A program made the position numbers and the translations under genes. 12,209 nt of DNA. It comes from JBDSYA01 sp039925865 (GTDB taxonomy: Bacteria > Bacteroidota > Ignavibacteria > Tepidaquicellales > Tepidaquicellaceae). The DNA is taken from positions 1-12,209 of the forward strand of contig JBDSYA010000225.1 of the NCBI GenBank assembly GCA_039925865.1. The letters run 5' to 3'. Positions within the stretch are counted from its first letter, which is position 1. Every line of letters begins with the position of its first letter. The notes beneath the pieces were generated by a model. The model was not told the DNA's origin. It did no database searches and was given only the letters and a program-made list of their open reading frames with translations. This document shows positions 1 through 6,990 of this stretch, piece after piece.

Positions 1-855
1 CCATACTAAATAAATTATTCCGGATATTGCAAAATAAGTTTCACGGTACATCATGATCTCCTGAATTTTTCCGTCAAAAATATTTACATCAAAGCCTGAT
101 TTCAATACTCCGCTGATCGGAATGATATTATCGAAATTAATCAGATTGCAAAGAAGGTATGGAGCTACAACAAGCCCTGATCCGATCACTATACATAACA
201 ACCTTATAAAATCATCCCGCATATTCTTACTAATAAAAAATATAGAATATGCTGAAAAAATAAAAATGCTCACCGCATAAAATGCTGAATCGAGCCTTGA
301 GAGAATCAGTAAGCCCAGCAATATTCCCCACAATAATTCATTTTTAACATTGTGTTCACTAAAGATATTCATGCGGATACCTGAATAAAATAAAATTGAT
401 ATAAAGAATATGAGCAAAGGGGTTTCCATTCCGTTGATCGATTGAAAAAAAACAAAACTCATAAAAAAAACTCCGCTCAATACGGCAATAACTTTTTCAA
501 AGAATATTGATGTAATCCGGAAAAAGATCAGTGCTGAAAAAGTGATAAGCATCAGCTGAAGAAATAGAATTATCCGGAGAGAGTTTTCGGGCGACGTTTT
601 GAAAATTGCAAACACAGAAATAATCAGAATTTGCCACAATGGCTGAAATCCATTGGTCCTGTGAAATCTGTCAAAAGTAAAACCAAAACCTTTTGAATAA
701 TTGTCTGCTATCTTTAAATAATAGGAAGAATCATCGGGTACAACTGTGATCAAATTTAAAATGTCCGAATAAAAGATAAAGTATGAGAAAAATAAAAAGC
801 ACACGGTGAGGAAAATTAAATAAAGTAATGTATAGATCCTGCCCTCATCCTTCAT
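1..855 (-). CDS. Polytopic membrane protein, GT-C-like glycosyltransferase, 3' end cut by window edge
   Basis: Translating the minus strand by hand gives 285 codons with no stop from the ATG at 855 down to base 1, so the gene continues past the left edge. An in-frame TAA lies five codons before this ATG, so the start is well defined. The protein has about eight hydrophobic segments (roughly residues 8-29, 73-85, 92-112, 122-140, 146-160, 173-187, 191-208, 216-239). Short polar motifs lie between them: PDDSSYY (40-46) in the first outer loop, TNGFQPLW (67-74), NGMETPL (141-147), SRLDSAFY (186-193) and PISG with a following K (246-252). An acidic pair in the first loop plus TNG-PLW and GMET motifs is, from memory, typical of bacterial multi-pass GT-C-type proteins that use lipid-phosphate sugars. 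It starts 15 bases after the preceding glycosyltransferase, so it is the next gene of the operon. A role as lipid-linked sugar transferase is inferred. A polymerase role cannot be excluded. The reading frame is near certain; the function is moderate. Confidence 0.85.
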   Translation of the reverse strand, partial: MKDEGRIYTLLYLIFLTVCFLFFSYFIFYSDILNLITVVPDDSSYYLKIADNYSKGFGFTFDRFHRTNGFQPLWQILIISVFAIFKTSPENSLRIILFLQLMLITFSALIFFRITSIFFEKVIAVLSGVFFMSFVFFQSINGMETPLLIFFISILFYSGIRMNIFSEHNVKNELLWGILLGLLILSRLDSAFYAVSIFIFSAYSIFFISKNMRDDFIRLLCIVIGSGLVVAPYLLCNLINFDNIIPISGVLKSGFDVNIFDGKIQEIMMYRETYFAISGIIYLVW

Positions 856-870
856 ACATGTAAAATTAAA

Positions 871-1929
871 TTAATCATCCAGAATATTCTTGTAGAGTTT
901 TTGGTGGCTTTCTGCCATAACTACAGCATTGAATTTTACGCTGGCTTTTTTGTGAAATGCTTCCGTATATTCGATCAACAGTTGTATGTTATCAAAAGCA
1001 AAACTCAATTTTGAAGCAAGGTCATCGGCATCATTCATTTTAAAAATAAGTCCTTCTTTTTTGTCTGTGAGAATATTTTTTATGCCGTTAAAATCTGATG
1101 AAACAATTAAATTGTATTCCGATGCCGCTTCAAGCAATGTTATTGGTAAGCCTTCCGATTCAGAAGTTAAAACAAAAATGTGTGTCTTCTCAAAATCTTC
1201 TCTTAAATTTATTGAATTACCAATGAATATAACCCGTGTCTTAAGTTTTTCATTAAGTCTTGTTAGTTCAGGCTCGAGACTTCCACTTCCTGCAATTAAA
1301 AATTCAATGTTGCTTCTTTTAGTATCAGGGATTTTCGCAACAGCTTTCAAAAATATTTCGATGCCTTTTCCCTTTTCCAATCTCGATGCGGATATAACTC
1401 TTATGTTGTCAATATTTTTATTCCTCTTTTGTTTTCCAAAATCAACCCCGTTGTAAATTAATGTAATTTGTGTGTCGGGAATTTTTTTATTAAGAAGGTG
1501 ATCAGATACATGATCATTGACAGCAATATAGTGCCCGGAGTTAAAATGCTTTAATCTTCCTTGCTCAGGAAACAAGCCATGAACGGTTTGGATGGTTTTA
1601 GCTCCGGTGAGTTTAACAGCTTTTTCTGCGATAGCAGCAGCATAATGATTATGTGAATGCACAAGATTTATATCATTCGCTTTAATAAATTTATGAATTG
1701 AAAAAACTGCTGATGCAAAACTTTTAATATCTCTTTTGGAGTGAAGTACATTTTTATCTGTTAATACTTCAACCCCGAGCTTATTAAATTTTTCAATTGC
1801 GCTTCCGCCTCCTGCCATCAGATGAATACCTGACTTCATATCGGCGTCGAAATTATTTATCAGATAGAATAAATGACTCGCTACTCCATCAGCATAATTC
1901 AATTCATTTGTGAGATAAAGTATTTTCAT
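871..1929 (-). CDS. Glycosyltransferase family 4 (GT-B fold)
   Basis: This 352-residue protein has the usual length and layout of a retaining GT4 enzyme acting at the cytoplasmic membrane face. It should transfer a sugar from a nucleotide sugar to a lipid-linked oligosaccharide. The N-terminal acceptor domain begins MKILYLTNE and carries a GVASH glycine loop (15-19) and HSHN (91-94). The interdomain region has YNGVD (159-163). The donor-binding domain opens with SRLEKGKGI (182-190). It contains an intact EX7E motif, with E259 and E267 in SESEGLPITLLEA. Its ATG shares one base with the upstream gene's stop (TAATG at 1929), so the two are probably translationally coupled. No Shine-Dalgarno sequence is visible. 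The family is clear; donor sugar, acceptor and linkage cannot be read from the sequence. Confidence 0.93.
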   Translation of the reverse strand: MKILYLTNELNYADGVASHLFYLINNFDADMKSGIHLMAGGGSAIEKFNKLGVEVLTDKNVLHSKRDIKSFASAVFSIHKFIKANDINLVHSHNHYAAAIAEKAVKLTGAKTIQTVHGLFPEQGRLKHFNSGHYIAVNDHVSDHLLNKKIPDTQITLIYNGVDFGKQKRNKNIDNIRVISASRLEKGKGIEIFLKAVAKIPDTKRSNIEFLIAGSGSLEPELTRLNEKLKTRVIFIGNSINLREDFEKTHIFVLTSESEGLPITLLEAASEYNLIVSSDFNGIKNILTDKKEGLIFKMNDADDLASKLSFAFDNIQLLIEYTEAFHKKASVKFNAVVMAESHQKLYKNILDD

Positions 1930-3023
1930 TAATACAGAGATTTGTATCTTTCGAAAACCTGCGGCCAGTTAAGCCGGTTAAAAATATTTTTTGCTTCAAC
2001 TGAAACATGCTTTAACTTGCTTCGGTCAGAATTAAGAATTGTCAAAATTTTTGTTAATTTCTCTTTTTGACCATACTTAAAAGTAAAACCGTTTCTGCCA
2101 TCTTCAATATAGCCAGACATTCCTGTTTCACAAGTAACAGCCGGAACTAATCCTGCAGCCATAGCTTCAACAGCTGCAATTGAAAATTGCTCATACTTAC
2201 TTGCTGATATGAATATATCCTTATCAATATAAAATTTTGCAAGATCATCTGCATTCATTCTGTCTTTAAATACGAAATTAATATTTTCTGAATTTTCTGT
2301 CTCATGATTTTGAGTATCTGAAATAATGTATAATTCCATTTTAAATGAGATTGATCTTAGAGCATCTGTTAAAAATAAATATCCTTTATAACTGCTGTCT
2401 ATATCTCCAATGAAGACACACTTCAAATATAAATTTTCATCATGCTTTTTATGACGGGATATATCATGAAATACTGAGTCTATGCCATTGGGAATTATCA
2501 CAATTTTATTTTTATCAAGTCGATAGTATTTTTTAGTTAACTCTATCGAATTTTTGGAAAGGAAAATTAATTTATCAGAATGACTCAGGTATTTTGACTC
2601 GCAATATTTATCTTTCCATTTTGTAAAGGCAGTAGCGTTTTTATTTTGCGAATTCTCATGCACTGCGATACCGTGAACAGTATAAAATAATTTGGTGTGT
2701 GAAAAAATTTTATAAAATAGTGCAACGACAGCAAATCTTTCAAATGTAATTACATGAATGATATCAGGTTTATATCTGAATAAAAATATTAAAATATTTA
2801 AAATCCCGAGTCGTTTTACTTTTTGATCATTGGAAAGAGAAATAATTTCACTCCCAAAGAGTTTTTTAAAAATGCCATACTTCTTACCATCGAAAAAATA
2901 GGTGACGAAACAAGTTTCGAAAGAAGCTGAACATTCATTGAAAATTCTTTTAGCAACCTTTTCAGGACCATTCAGTATTGATGATTCATTGTATCTGCCG
3001 ATGAATAAAATCCTCAAGTTCAA
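1929..3023 (-). CDS. Glycosyltransferase family 4 (GT-B fold)
   Basis: A 364-residue retaining GT4-type enzyme, expected to add one sugar to the growing lipid-linked unit. The first Rossmann domain starts NLRILFIGR and has the glycine-loop region NGPEKVAKRIF (18-28). HVITFE (90-95) ends an early strand. IIPNGID (176-182) marks the interdomain linker. The donor site holds SASKYEQFSIAAVEAMA (273-289) with an intact EX7E pair, E278 and E286. A stop codon lies two codons before the TTG at 3023 and no ATG is available before the conserved N-terminus. The start must therefore be this TTG or the TTG two codons later (3017). It follows the methyltransferase after 12 bases and overlaps the next GT4 gene by one base. 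Stretches of this gene look more A/T-rich than the middle of the cluster. Substrate unknown. Confidence 0.92.
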   Translation of the reverse strand: MNLRILFIGRYNESSILNGPEKVAKRIFNECSASFETCFVTYFFDGKKYGIFKKLFGSEIISLSNDQKVKRLGILNILIFLFRYKPDIIHVITFERFAVVALFYKIFSHTKLFYTVHGIAVHENSQNKNATAFTKWKDKYCESKYLSHSDKLIFLSKNSIELTKKYYRLDKNKIVIIPNGIDSVFHDISRHKKHDENLYLKCVFIGDIDSSYKGYLFLTDALRSISFKMELYIISDTQNHETENSENINFVFKDRMNADDLAKFYIDKDIFISASKYEQFSIAAVEAMAAGLVPAVTCETGMSGYIEDGRNGFTFKYGQKEKLTKILTILNSDRSKLKHVSVEAKNIFNRLNWPQVFERYKSLY

Positions 3024-3035
3024 TAATTAATTAAA

Positions 3036-3698
3036 TTATACTTTACCCTCGACCATATCGACAATACGTCCTATCTTTAATTTATTTCTCATAAAATTTT
3101 TAATTCCGAAATACTTCCCGTAGGCAAGATTTAAATTAATTTTTTCATTAGAAAGAAGTATAACACTGAAATCTCTATTCTGTATATCTTTAAATTTTTT
3201 TACCAGGGAAAATTTATACTTGTTAAAATCCGAATTTTGCCAGATACTCCTGTGCTTTTCGTACTCATTATTATTGACTGAATCTTGTTTCCAGTTTGTC
3301 CCTATAGGAATATTGATCAATACATACTTCGATCTTTCCAAGCATAGTTTAATAAGTTTAAGGCCTTCATGTTTTTCAAAATGCTCGATAACATCTCCGC
3401 AATTGATCAGATCATAAGCCACTTTGGTATTTTGGATATGCTCTAATGCATCAGCAATAAAAATGTTATTATAAAAATATTTATGATAATCCCTTATATA
3501 TTCAGGAAATATTTCAATACCGTCAATGATCCTGTTCCACTCACCCTTAAAATTGTTATCGCCCCAGACTTCCAGGAATTCACGGAACAATATTCCCCAG
3601 CGGCCAAAACCTACGCCGATGTCCAGGATACTATCCGGATTAAGTTTTTTTATCAGATCAATATTATATGAAATATTCTGCCAGTTAGAAGTACTCAA
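3036..3698 (-). CDS. Class I SAM-dependent methyltransferase
   Basis: A 220-residue Rossmann-fold methyltransferase. Motif I, the SAM-binding glycine loop, is ILDIGVGFGRWG (24-35). The acidic residue that would bind the SAM ribose is E62 in IDGIEIF. The strand-4 region is YDLINCGDVIEHF (95-107), and IPIG (130-133) follows the next strand. In a sugar-assembly operon it most likely methylates a hydroxyl of a sugar residue or the chain end; this comes from context, since no substrate signature is visible. The start is a TTG at 3698 that overlaps the flippase stop (TTGA). An in-frame TAA lies five codons upstream and there is no ATG before motif I, so the non-ATG start is forced. The basic tail after about 180 may contact a membrane-bound substrate, which is speculative. 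Confidence 0.88.
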   Translation of the reverse strand: MSTSNWQNISYNIDLIKKLNPDSILDIGVGFGRWGILFREFLEVWGDNNFKGEWNRIIDGIEIFPEYIRDYHKYFYNNIFIADALEHIQNTKVAYDLINCGDVIEHFEKHEGLKLIKLCLERSKYVLINIPIGTNWKQDSVNNNEYEKHRSIWQNSDFNKYKFSLVKKFKDIQNRDFSVILLSNEKINLNLAYGKYFGIKNFMRNKLKIGRIVDMVEGKV

Positions 3699-4939
3699 TG
3701 AATTGTAGATTTAAAAAAATTTCTAATAAAAAAATATCCGCCCGCAAATATAAAATACTCTGTGATAAGAGTAATTAATGCTGCTGCAATTATTCCGTAG
3801 TGAGGTATAAATATTATGTTTAATATTACATTAATTATTAATCCCGATAAAGTGACTATCATATTCATTTTGAAAAGTCCGAGGCCGGTGAGCATAATAC
3901 CTGTAAGGTTGTTCAGAGCAAGGCCTGTAGTCGCAAATGACAGAACTTTCAGGATTGTAACAGAGTCTGAAAATTTATCAGTGTAAAATGATTTTATAAA
4001 AAAGTCTGCACCTGTAAAGAGTACTGCAGTAATTATAACAGAAATACAAAGTAAGATCCTAAGATATTTTATGAAAAATAATTTTACGCCTTTCCTGTTG
4101 CGGCTTAAATACGAAACTTTGGTTAAGCCTGCAATAAACAGAAATGAAAAGAAAATTGTGGAAGTTTTAAAGATCCCGTAGCCAATATTATAGTATGCGG
4201 CATTTTCAAAATTCAGCAGACCTGAAATTAGTAACAGATCTATTTTGTCATAGAGAAAATTAAAAATAACCGCAAGACCGATAGGTAATGATATAGTAAT
4301 TATTTTTAATGTTTCCTTAAAATCAAAACTTCCGAATTTTACAATAAAATGCTTTGATTTAAGATCTTTAAAAAGAATTATCAGCTGCAGAAGTGCTGAT
4401 AATAACAGTGTTAGTAATAGTTGAGACAGTCCTGCATCATAAAAGTATATAAACATAAAAAAAAATGCCATGCATACGATTCTTGAATAAAACAGTGCAG
4501 TGAATGTAATTTTGTAATTACTCAATCCGTATAGTGCCTTGTTTAAAAGATTACCCAATGAAAAAATATAAACTGATAAAACAGTGATTATAAAAACCGG
4601 GAATGATATTTCAGAATAAAAAATCTGATAAAAAATACATATTGTAATTAAATAAAGCGGAAGCATTAAAATGTTCAGTATGATCGCATTATTAAATATT
4701 TTATAGCTTCTGACATTTAAGGCCGAAAGTTCTTTTTGCATTAAAACAGGCAAGCCGAGATCAAAAAGTATAATGAGAATATTGGCAAGAGAAAATATAG
4801 TGATAAGTTGCCCGTACAATTCAGGATTGAACCGTCTTGCAATGAAGAGAAATATTATGAAGAAGAATATTCTCTCGGTAATGCCTGAGAGAACAAGGAA
4901 TTTATTCTGATGTAATAATTTTAAAAAGATTTTCTTCAA
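3695..4939 (-). CDS. wzx: Wzx-type polysaccharide flippase (MOP superfamily)
   Basis: A 414-residue, very hydrophobic protein with about twelve predicted membrane helices, the usual size and topology of Wzx/PST flippases. These move undecaprenyl-diphosphate-linked repeat units from the cytoplasmic to the periplasmic face. The N-terminus shows the typical pattern of a helix ending in FIARRFNPELYGQ (33-45), then a long second helix ending FDLGLPVLMQKEL. A second set of helices begins around KIITISLPIGLAV (214-226), giving the two-bundle repeat expected of the fold. The only plausible start is TTG at 4939: an in-frame TAA lies four codons upstream, and the next ATG (residue 67) would remove the first helices. 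An 87-base gap separates it from the acyltransferase, the largest gap in the window. Its last four bases overlap the methyltransferase start. Family assignment is firm; the transported glycan is unknown. Confidence 0.92.
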   Translation of the reverse strand: MKKIFLKLLHQNKFLVLSGITERIFFFIIFLFIARRFNPELYGQLITIFSLANILIILFDLGLPVLMQKELSALNVRSYKIFNNAIILNILMLPLYLITICIFYQIFYSEISFPVFIITVLSVYIFSLGNLLNKALYGLSNYKITFTALFYSRIVCMAFFFMFIYFYDAGLSQLLLTLLLSALLQLIILFKDLKSKHFIVKFGSFDFKETLKIITISLPIGLAVIFNFLYDKIDLLLISGLLNFENAAYYNIGYGIFKTSTIFFSFLFIAGLTKVSYLSRNRKGVKLFFIKYLRILLCISVIITAVLFTGADFFIKSFYTDKFSDSVTILKVLSFATTGLALNNLTGIMLTGLGLFKMNMIVTLSGLIINVILNIIFIPHYGIIAAALITLITEYFIFAGGYFFIRNFFKSTIH

Positions 4940-4961
4940 ATGGAAATTTTACAGTGCATTA

Positions 4962-4989
4962 AGTATAGATTCAAATTTTCTATCGTAAA
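4962..4989 (-). promoter_or_regulatory. Possible internal sigma70-like promoter before the flippase gene
   Basis: On the minus strand the 87-base gap holds TTTACG (4989-4984) and TATACT (4967-4962), separated by 16 bases. These match the sigma70 -35 consensus at 4 of 6 positions and the -10 consensus at 5 of 6. The -10 element ends 22 bases before the flippase TTG. This is the only gap in the operon long enough to hold a full promoter. In such A/T-rich DNA a match this good can arise by chance, and Bacteroidota use a different promoter consensus, so the call is weak. Confidence 0.22.
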
Positions 4990-5026
4990 GACTATAAAAA
5001 AATTTTTATTTAAAGCCGGATTTACA

Positions 5027-5494
5027 TTAAAGTTTTTTTATTAATTTTGCAGGTACCCCACCCACTATAACATTAGACTCAACATTTTTTGTAACGACAG
5101 ACCCTGCCCCAATAATTGAGTTTTCACCGATCGTAACTCCGCACATTATGGTAGCTGAAGAACCAATAGATGCACCTTTCTTTACAAATGTTTCAATAAC
5201 TTTCCAGTCATTCTCCGTTTGCATACTGCCTTCTTCCGTTGCGGCGCGGGGAAATTTATCATTAATAAAAGTCACGTTATGTCCGATAAAAACATTATCT
5301 TCGATTGTCACACCTTCACAAATAAACGTGTGCGAAGAAATTTTGCAGTTGCTGCCTATAATAGCATTTTTTTGAATTTCAACAAAAGTACCGATCTTAC
5401 TGTTATCTCCGATCGTGCATCCGTATAGATTTACAAAATCAAATATTTTTACATCTTTACCCAGTTTCACGTTAACAATATTTTTTTTATCCAC
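5027..5494 (-). CDS. Left-handed beta-helix sugar N-acyltransferase (hexapeptide family; WlbB/WbpD or FdtC/QdtC-like)
   Basis: A 155-residue protein made almost wholly of hexapeptide repeats, with I/V/L at every sixth position followed by small or polar residues (for example CTIGDNSKIGTFVEI, AIIGSNCKIS, VTIEDNVFIG and, after a loop, ASIGSSATIMCGVTIGENS). This forms a trimeric left-handed beta-helix that binds acetyl-CoA between subunits. The GHNVTFINDKFPRA segment (71-84) and the following loop (about 85-100) match, from memory, the active-site loop of the WlbB/WbpD and FdtC/QdtC acetyltransferases, which acylate the amine of 3-amino sugar nucleotides. The C-terminus GVPAKLIKKL is the usual cap. 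The aminotransferase two genes upstream would supply the amine. The start must be GTG at 5494 (or GTG at 5470), because an in-frame TAA lies three codons upstream. The start codon is followed at once by an A8 tract. The exact acyl donor and sugar are inferred. Confidence 0.9.
   Translation of the reverse strand: MDKKNIVNVKLGKDVKIFDFVNLYGCTIGDNSKIGTFVEIQKNAIIGSNCKISSHTFICEGVTIEDNVFIGHNVTFINDKFPRAATEEGSMQTENDWKVIETFVKKGASIGSSATIMCGVTIGENSIIGAGSVVTKNVESNVIVGGVPAKLIKKL
5481..5488 (-). repeat. A8 homopolymer tract at the acyltransferase start
   Basis: The minus strand reads ATGTGGAT followed by eight A and then TATTG. The acyltransferase is in frame with the GTG inside ATGTGG, not with the ATG at 5496. 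Adding one A would put ATG 5496 in frame (M-W-I-K-K-N-I-V-N). The tract therefore sits where a one-base slip would change the start codon used and the translation rate. Confidence 0.6.
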
Positions 5495-5507
5495 ATTAAA
5501 TTAAATT

Positions 5508-6950
5508 TTATTTAGCACCTCTGCCGAATAACATTACAGGAAATGTTTTAAAGATCAGCTGCATGTCAAGCCACGGAGTCATGTTATTGATATAATAGAG
5601 ATCAAGCACCACAGAATCTTTAAATGATACATTGCTTCTCCCGGAGACCTGCCAAACTCCTGTGCATCCAGGTAAAACAATATGTCTTCTTTTATGCCAT
5701 TCATCAAAAGTTTCATATTCATAAGGCAGGCAGGGACGCGGACCCACAAGGCTCATATTTCCGCAGAGGACATTAAAAAGCTGAGGTAGCTCATCAAGTG
5801 AAGTCTTCCTTAAAATTTTTCCTATCGGGGTGACATTATTTTCATTTATTATTTTTGTTGAATAGCCGGATGTGATCGAATTTTCATTATTTCTTATAAA
5901 ATCTTTCATGTCTGATTCTCTGATTTTATCGTCATCACTGTTTATGAACATTGATCTGAATTTATAAAACCTGAATGGAGTACCATTTTTACCGATCCTG
6001 ATCTGAGAGAAAAATACTTTTCCTGGTGAGGATAGTTTTACAAGAATTGAAATTATTAAAAAAACCGGAGACAAAATCAATATGCCGGCAGCAGCAGCGG
6101 CGTAATCAAAAATTCTTTTATAAATGTAGTTGAGGCTTCGGTTGATCTTAGGAGAAAGATCGACAACGGGAATGCCTGAATATGATTCAGTTACAATTTT
6201 TTCAGGAACAATATTGAAAAGTTCAGATGTAAGTTTAACACTTTTTTCAAGTTCGTTGCAGCGGTCAATTAAATTCATCAGCTTATCGTAGCTGATGTTA
6301 TCGATTGCAATAATTATTTCATCTACTTTATGATCAGTTACAATACTTCTAAGATCTTCAAGCCTTCCTATACAATTAATATTTTTAAAAACATCTGTCC
6401 CCAATTCCACCTTGTCATCCAGAAATCCCACGACCCTTACTCCGTAAAAATTTTCAAAAATAAGTTTTTCTGCCAGTATGCGTCCCGACTTTCCAGCACC
6501 AATTATCAAAACGTTGCTGTTGCTCAGGATCTTAGTAAAATGCATATAGAACGGCTTAAGTATCAGGAGACGGATAATTGAAACTCCTAAAAATCCGATA
6601 ACCAAAAAGCACAGCATAAATACTCTAGATGATAAAAGCATGCTGAATTTTATCAGGAAGGAAAAAATGATCAATAAGATTGTACAATACAAAAAGGATT
6701 TCATCAGAGATGTAAGCTGGGGCGCTCGTGTAAGAAATATATTTATTTTGTAAAGATAATTATTCTGAAAAATAAAAATAAACAAGATTGAAAAAGCAAC
6801 AAATGTTGAATAAGTGAGAAGTTGATTTTCACTGAGGATAATTTTTTTATGTAATATATTGGCAGTTATATATTCCGCAGCAACAAAACTCAGGAAGATA
6901 ATTAAGAAATCTAAAGAAGCAAAAATATATTTATAACGAGGATACTTCAT
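5508..6950 (-). CDS. Undecaprenyl-phosphate sugar-1-phosphate transferase (WbaP/WcaJ-type polyprenyl glycosylphosphotransferase)
   Basis: This 480-residue inner-membrane enzyme starts repeat-unit synthesis by moving a sugar-1-phosphate from a nucleotide sugar to undecaprenyl phosphate. Four N-terminal membrane helices lie at about 8-28, 44-66, 85-106 and 108-131. A soluble nucleotide-binding-like domain follows with GAGKSG (151-156). The C-terminal catalytic domain begins IYKRIFD (276-282), with a hydrophobic (re-entrant) helix at 283-306. It continues with SQIRIGKNG (315-323), YKFRSM (329-334), the catalytic Asp-Glu pair D386-E387 in TSLDELPQLFNV, and VGPRP (402-406). Length and domain order are those of full-size family members, and no key residue is missing. 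The ATG at 6950 follows the aminotransferase after 40 bases, with no Shine-Dalgarno sequence. Sugar specificity (hexose versus N-acetylated amino sugar) cannot be decided from sequence alone. The adjacent aminotransferase and acyltransferase make an amino sugar possible. Confidence 0.96.
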   Translation of the reverse strand: MKYPRYKYIFASLDFLIIFLSFVAAEYITANILHKKIILSENQLLTYSTFVAFSILFIFIFQNNYLYKINIFLTRAPQLTSLMKSFLYCTILLIIFSFLIKFSMLLSSRVFMLCFLVIGFLGVSIIRLLILKPFYMHFTKILSNSNVLIIGAGKSGRILAEKLIFENFYGVRVVGFLDDKVELGTDVFKNINCIGRLEDLRSIVTDHKVDEIIIAIDNISYDKLMNLIDRCNELEKSVKLTSELFNIVPEKIVTESYSGIPVVDLSPKINRSLNYIYKRIFDYAAAAAGILILSPVFLIISILVKLSSPGKVFFSQIRIGKNGTPFRFYKFRSMFINSDDDKIRESDMKDFIRNNENSITSGYSTKIINENNVTPIGKILRKTSLDELPQLFNVLCGNMSLVGPRPCLPYEYETFDEWHKRRHIVLPGCTGVWQVSGRSNVSFKDSVVLDLYYINNMTPWLDMQLIFKTFPVMLFGRGAK

Positions 6951-6990
6951 AGCAAAGTATTAATGAAACCCATATTAAGGATAACTTTAT

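Noticed and set aside
986..1456. Plus-strand open frame of 156 codons
   Set aside because: It lies fully antisense to a clear GT4 gene and has no family motifs or plausible start context. The composition is a mirror of the coding strand.
4994..5009. Seven-base inverted repeat with T-run, considered as a terminator
   Set aside because: The stem is made only of A and T with a two-base loop, so it would be too unstable for an intrinsic terminator. It is likely a by-product of A/T-rich DNA inside an operon.
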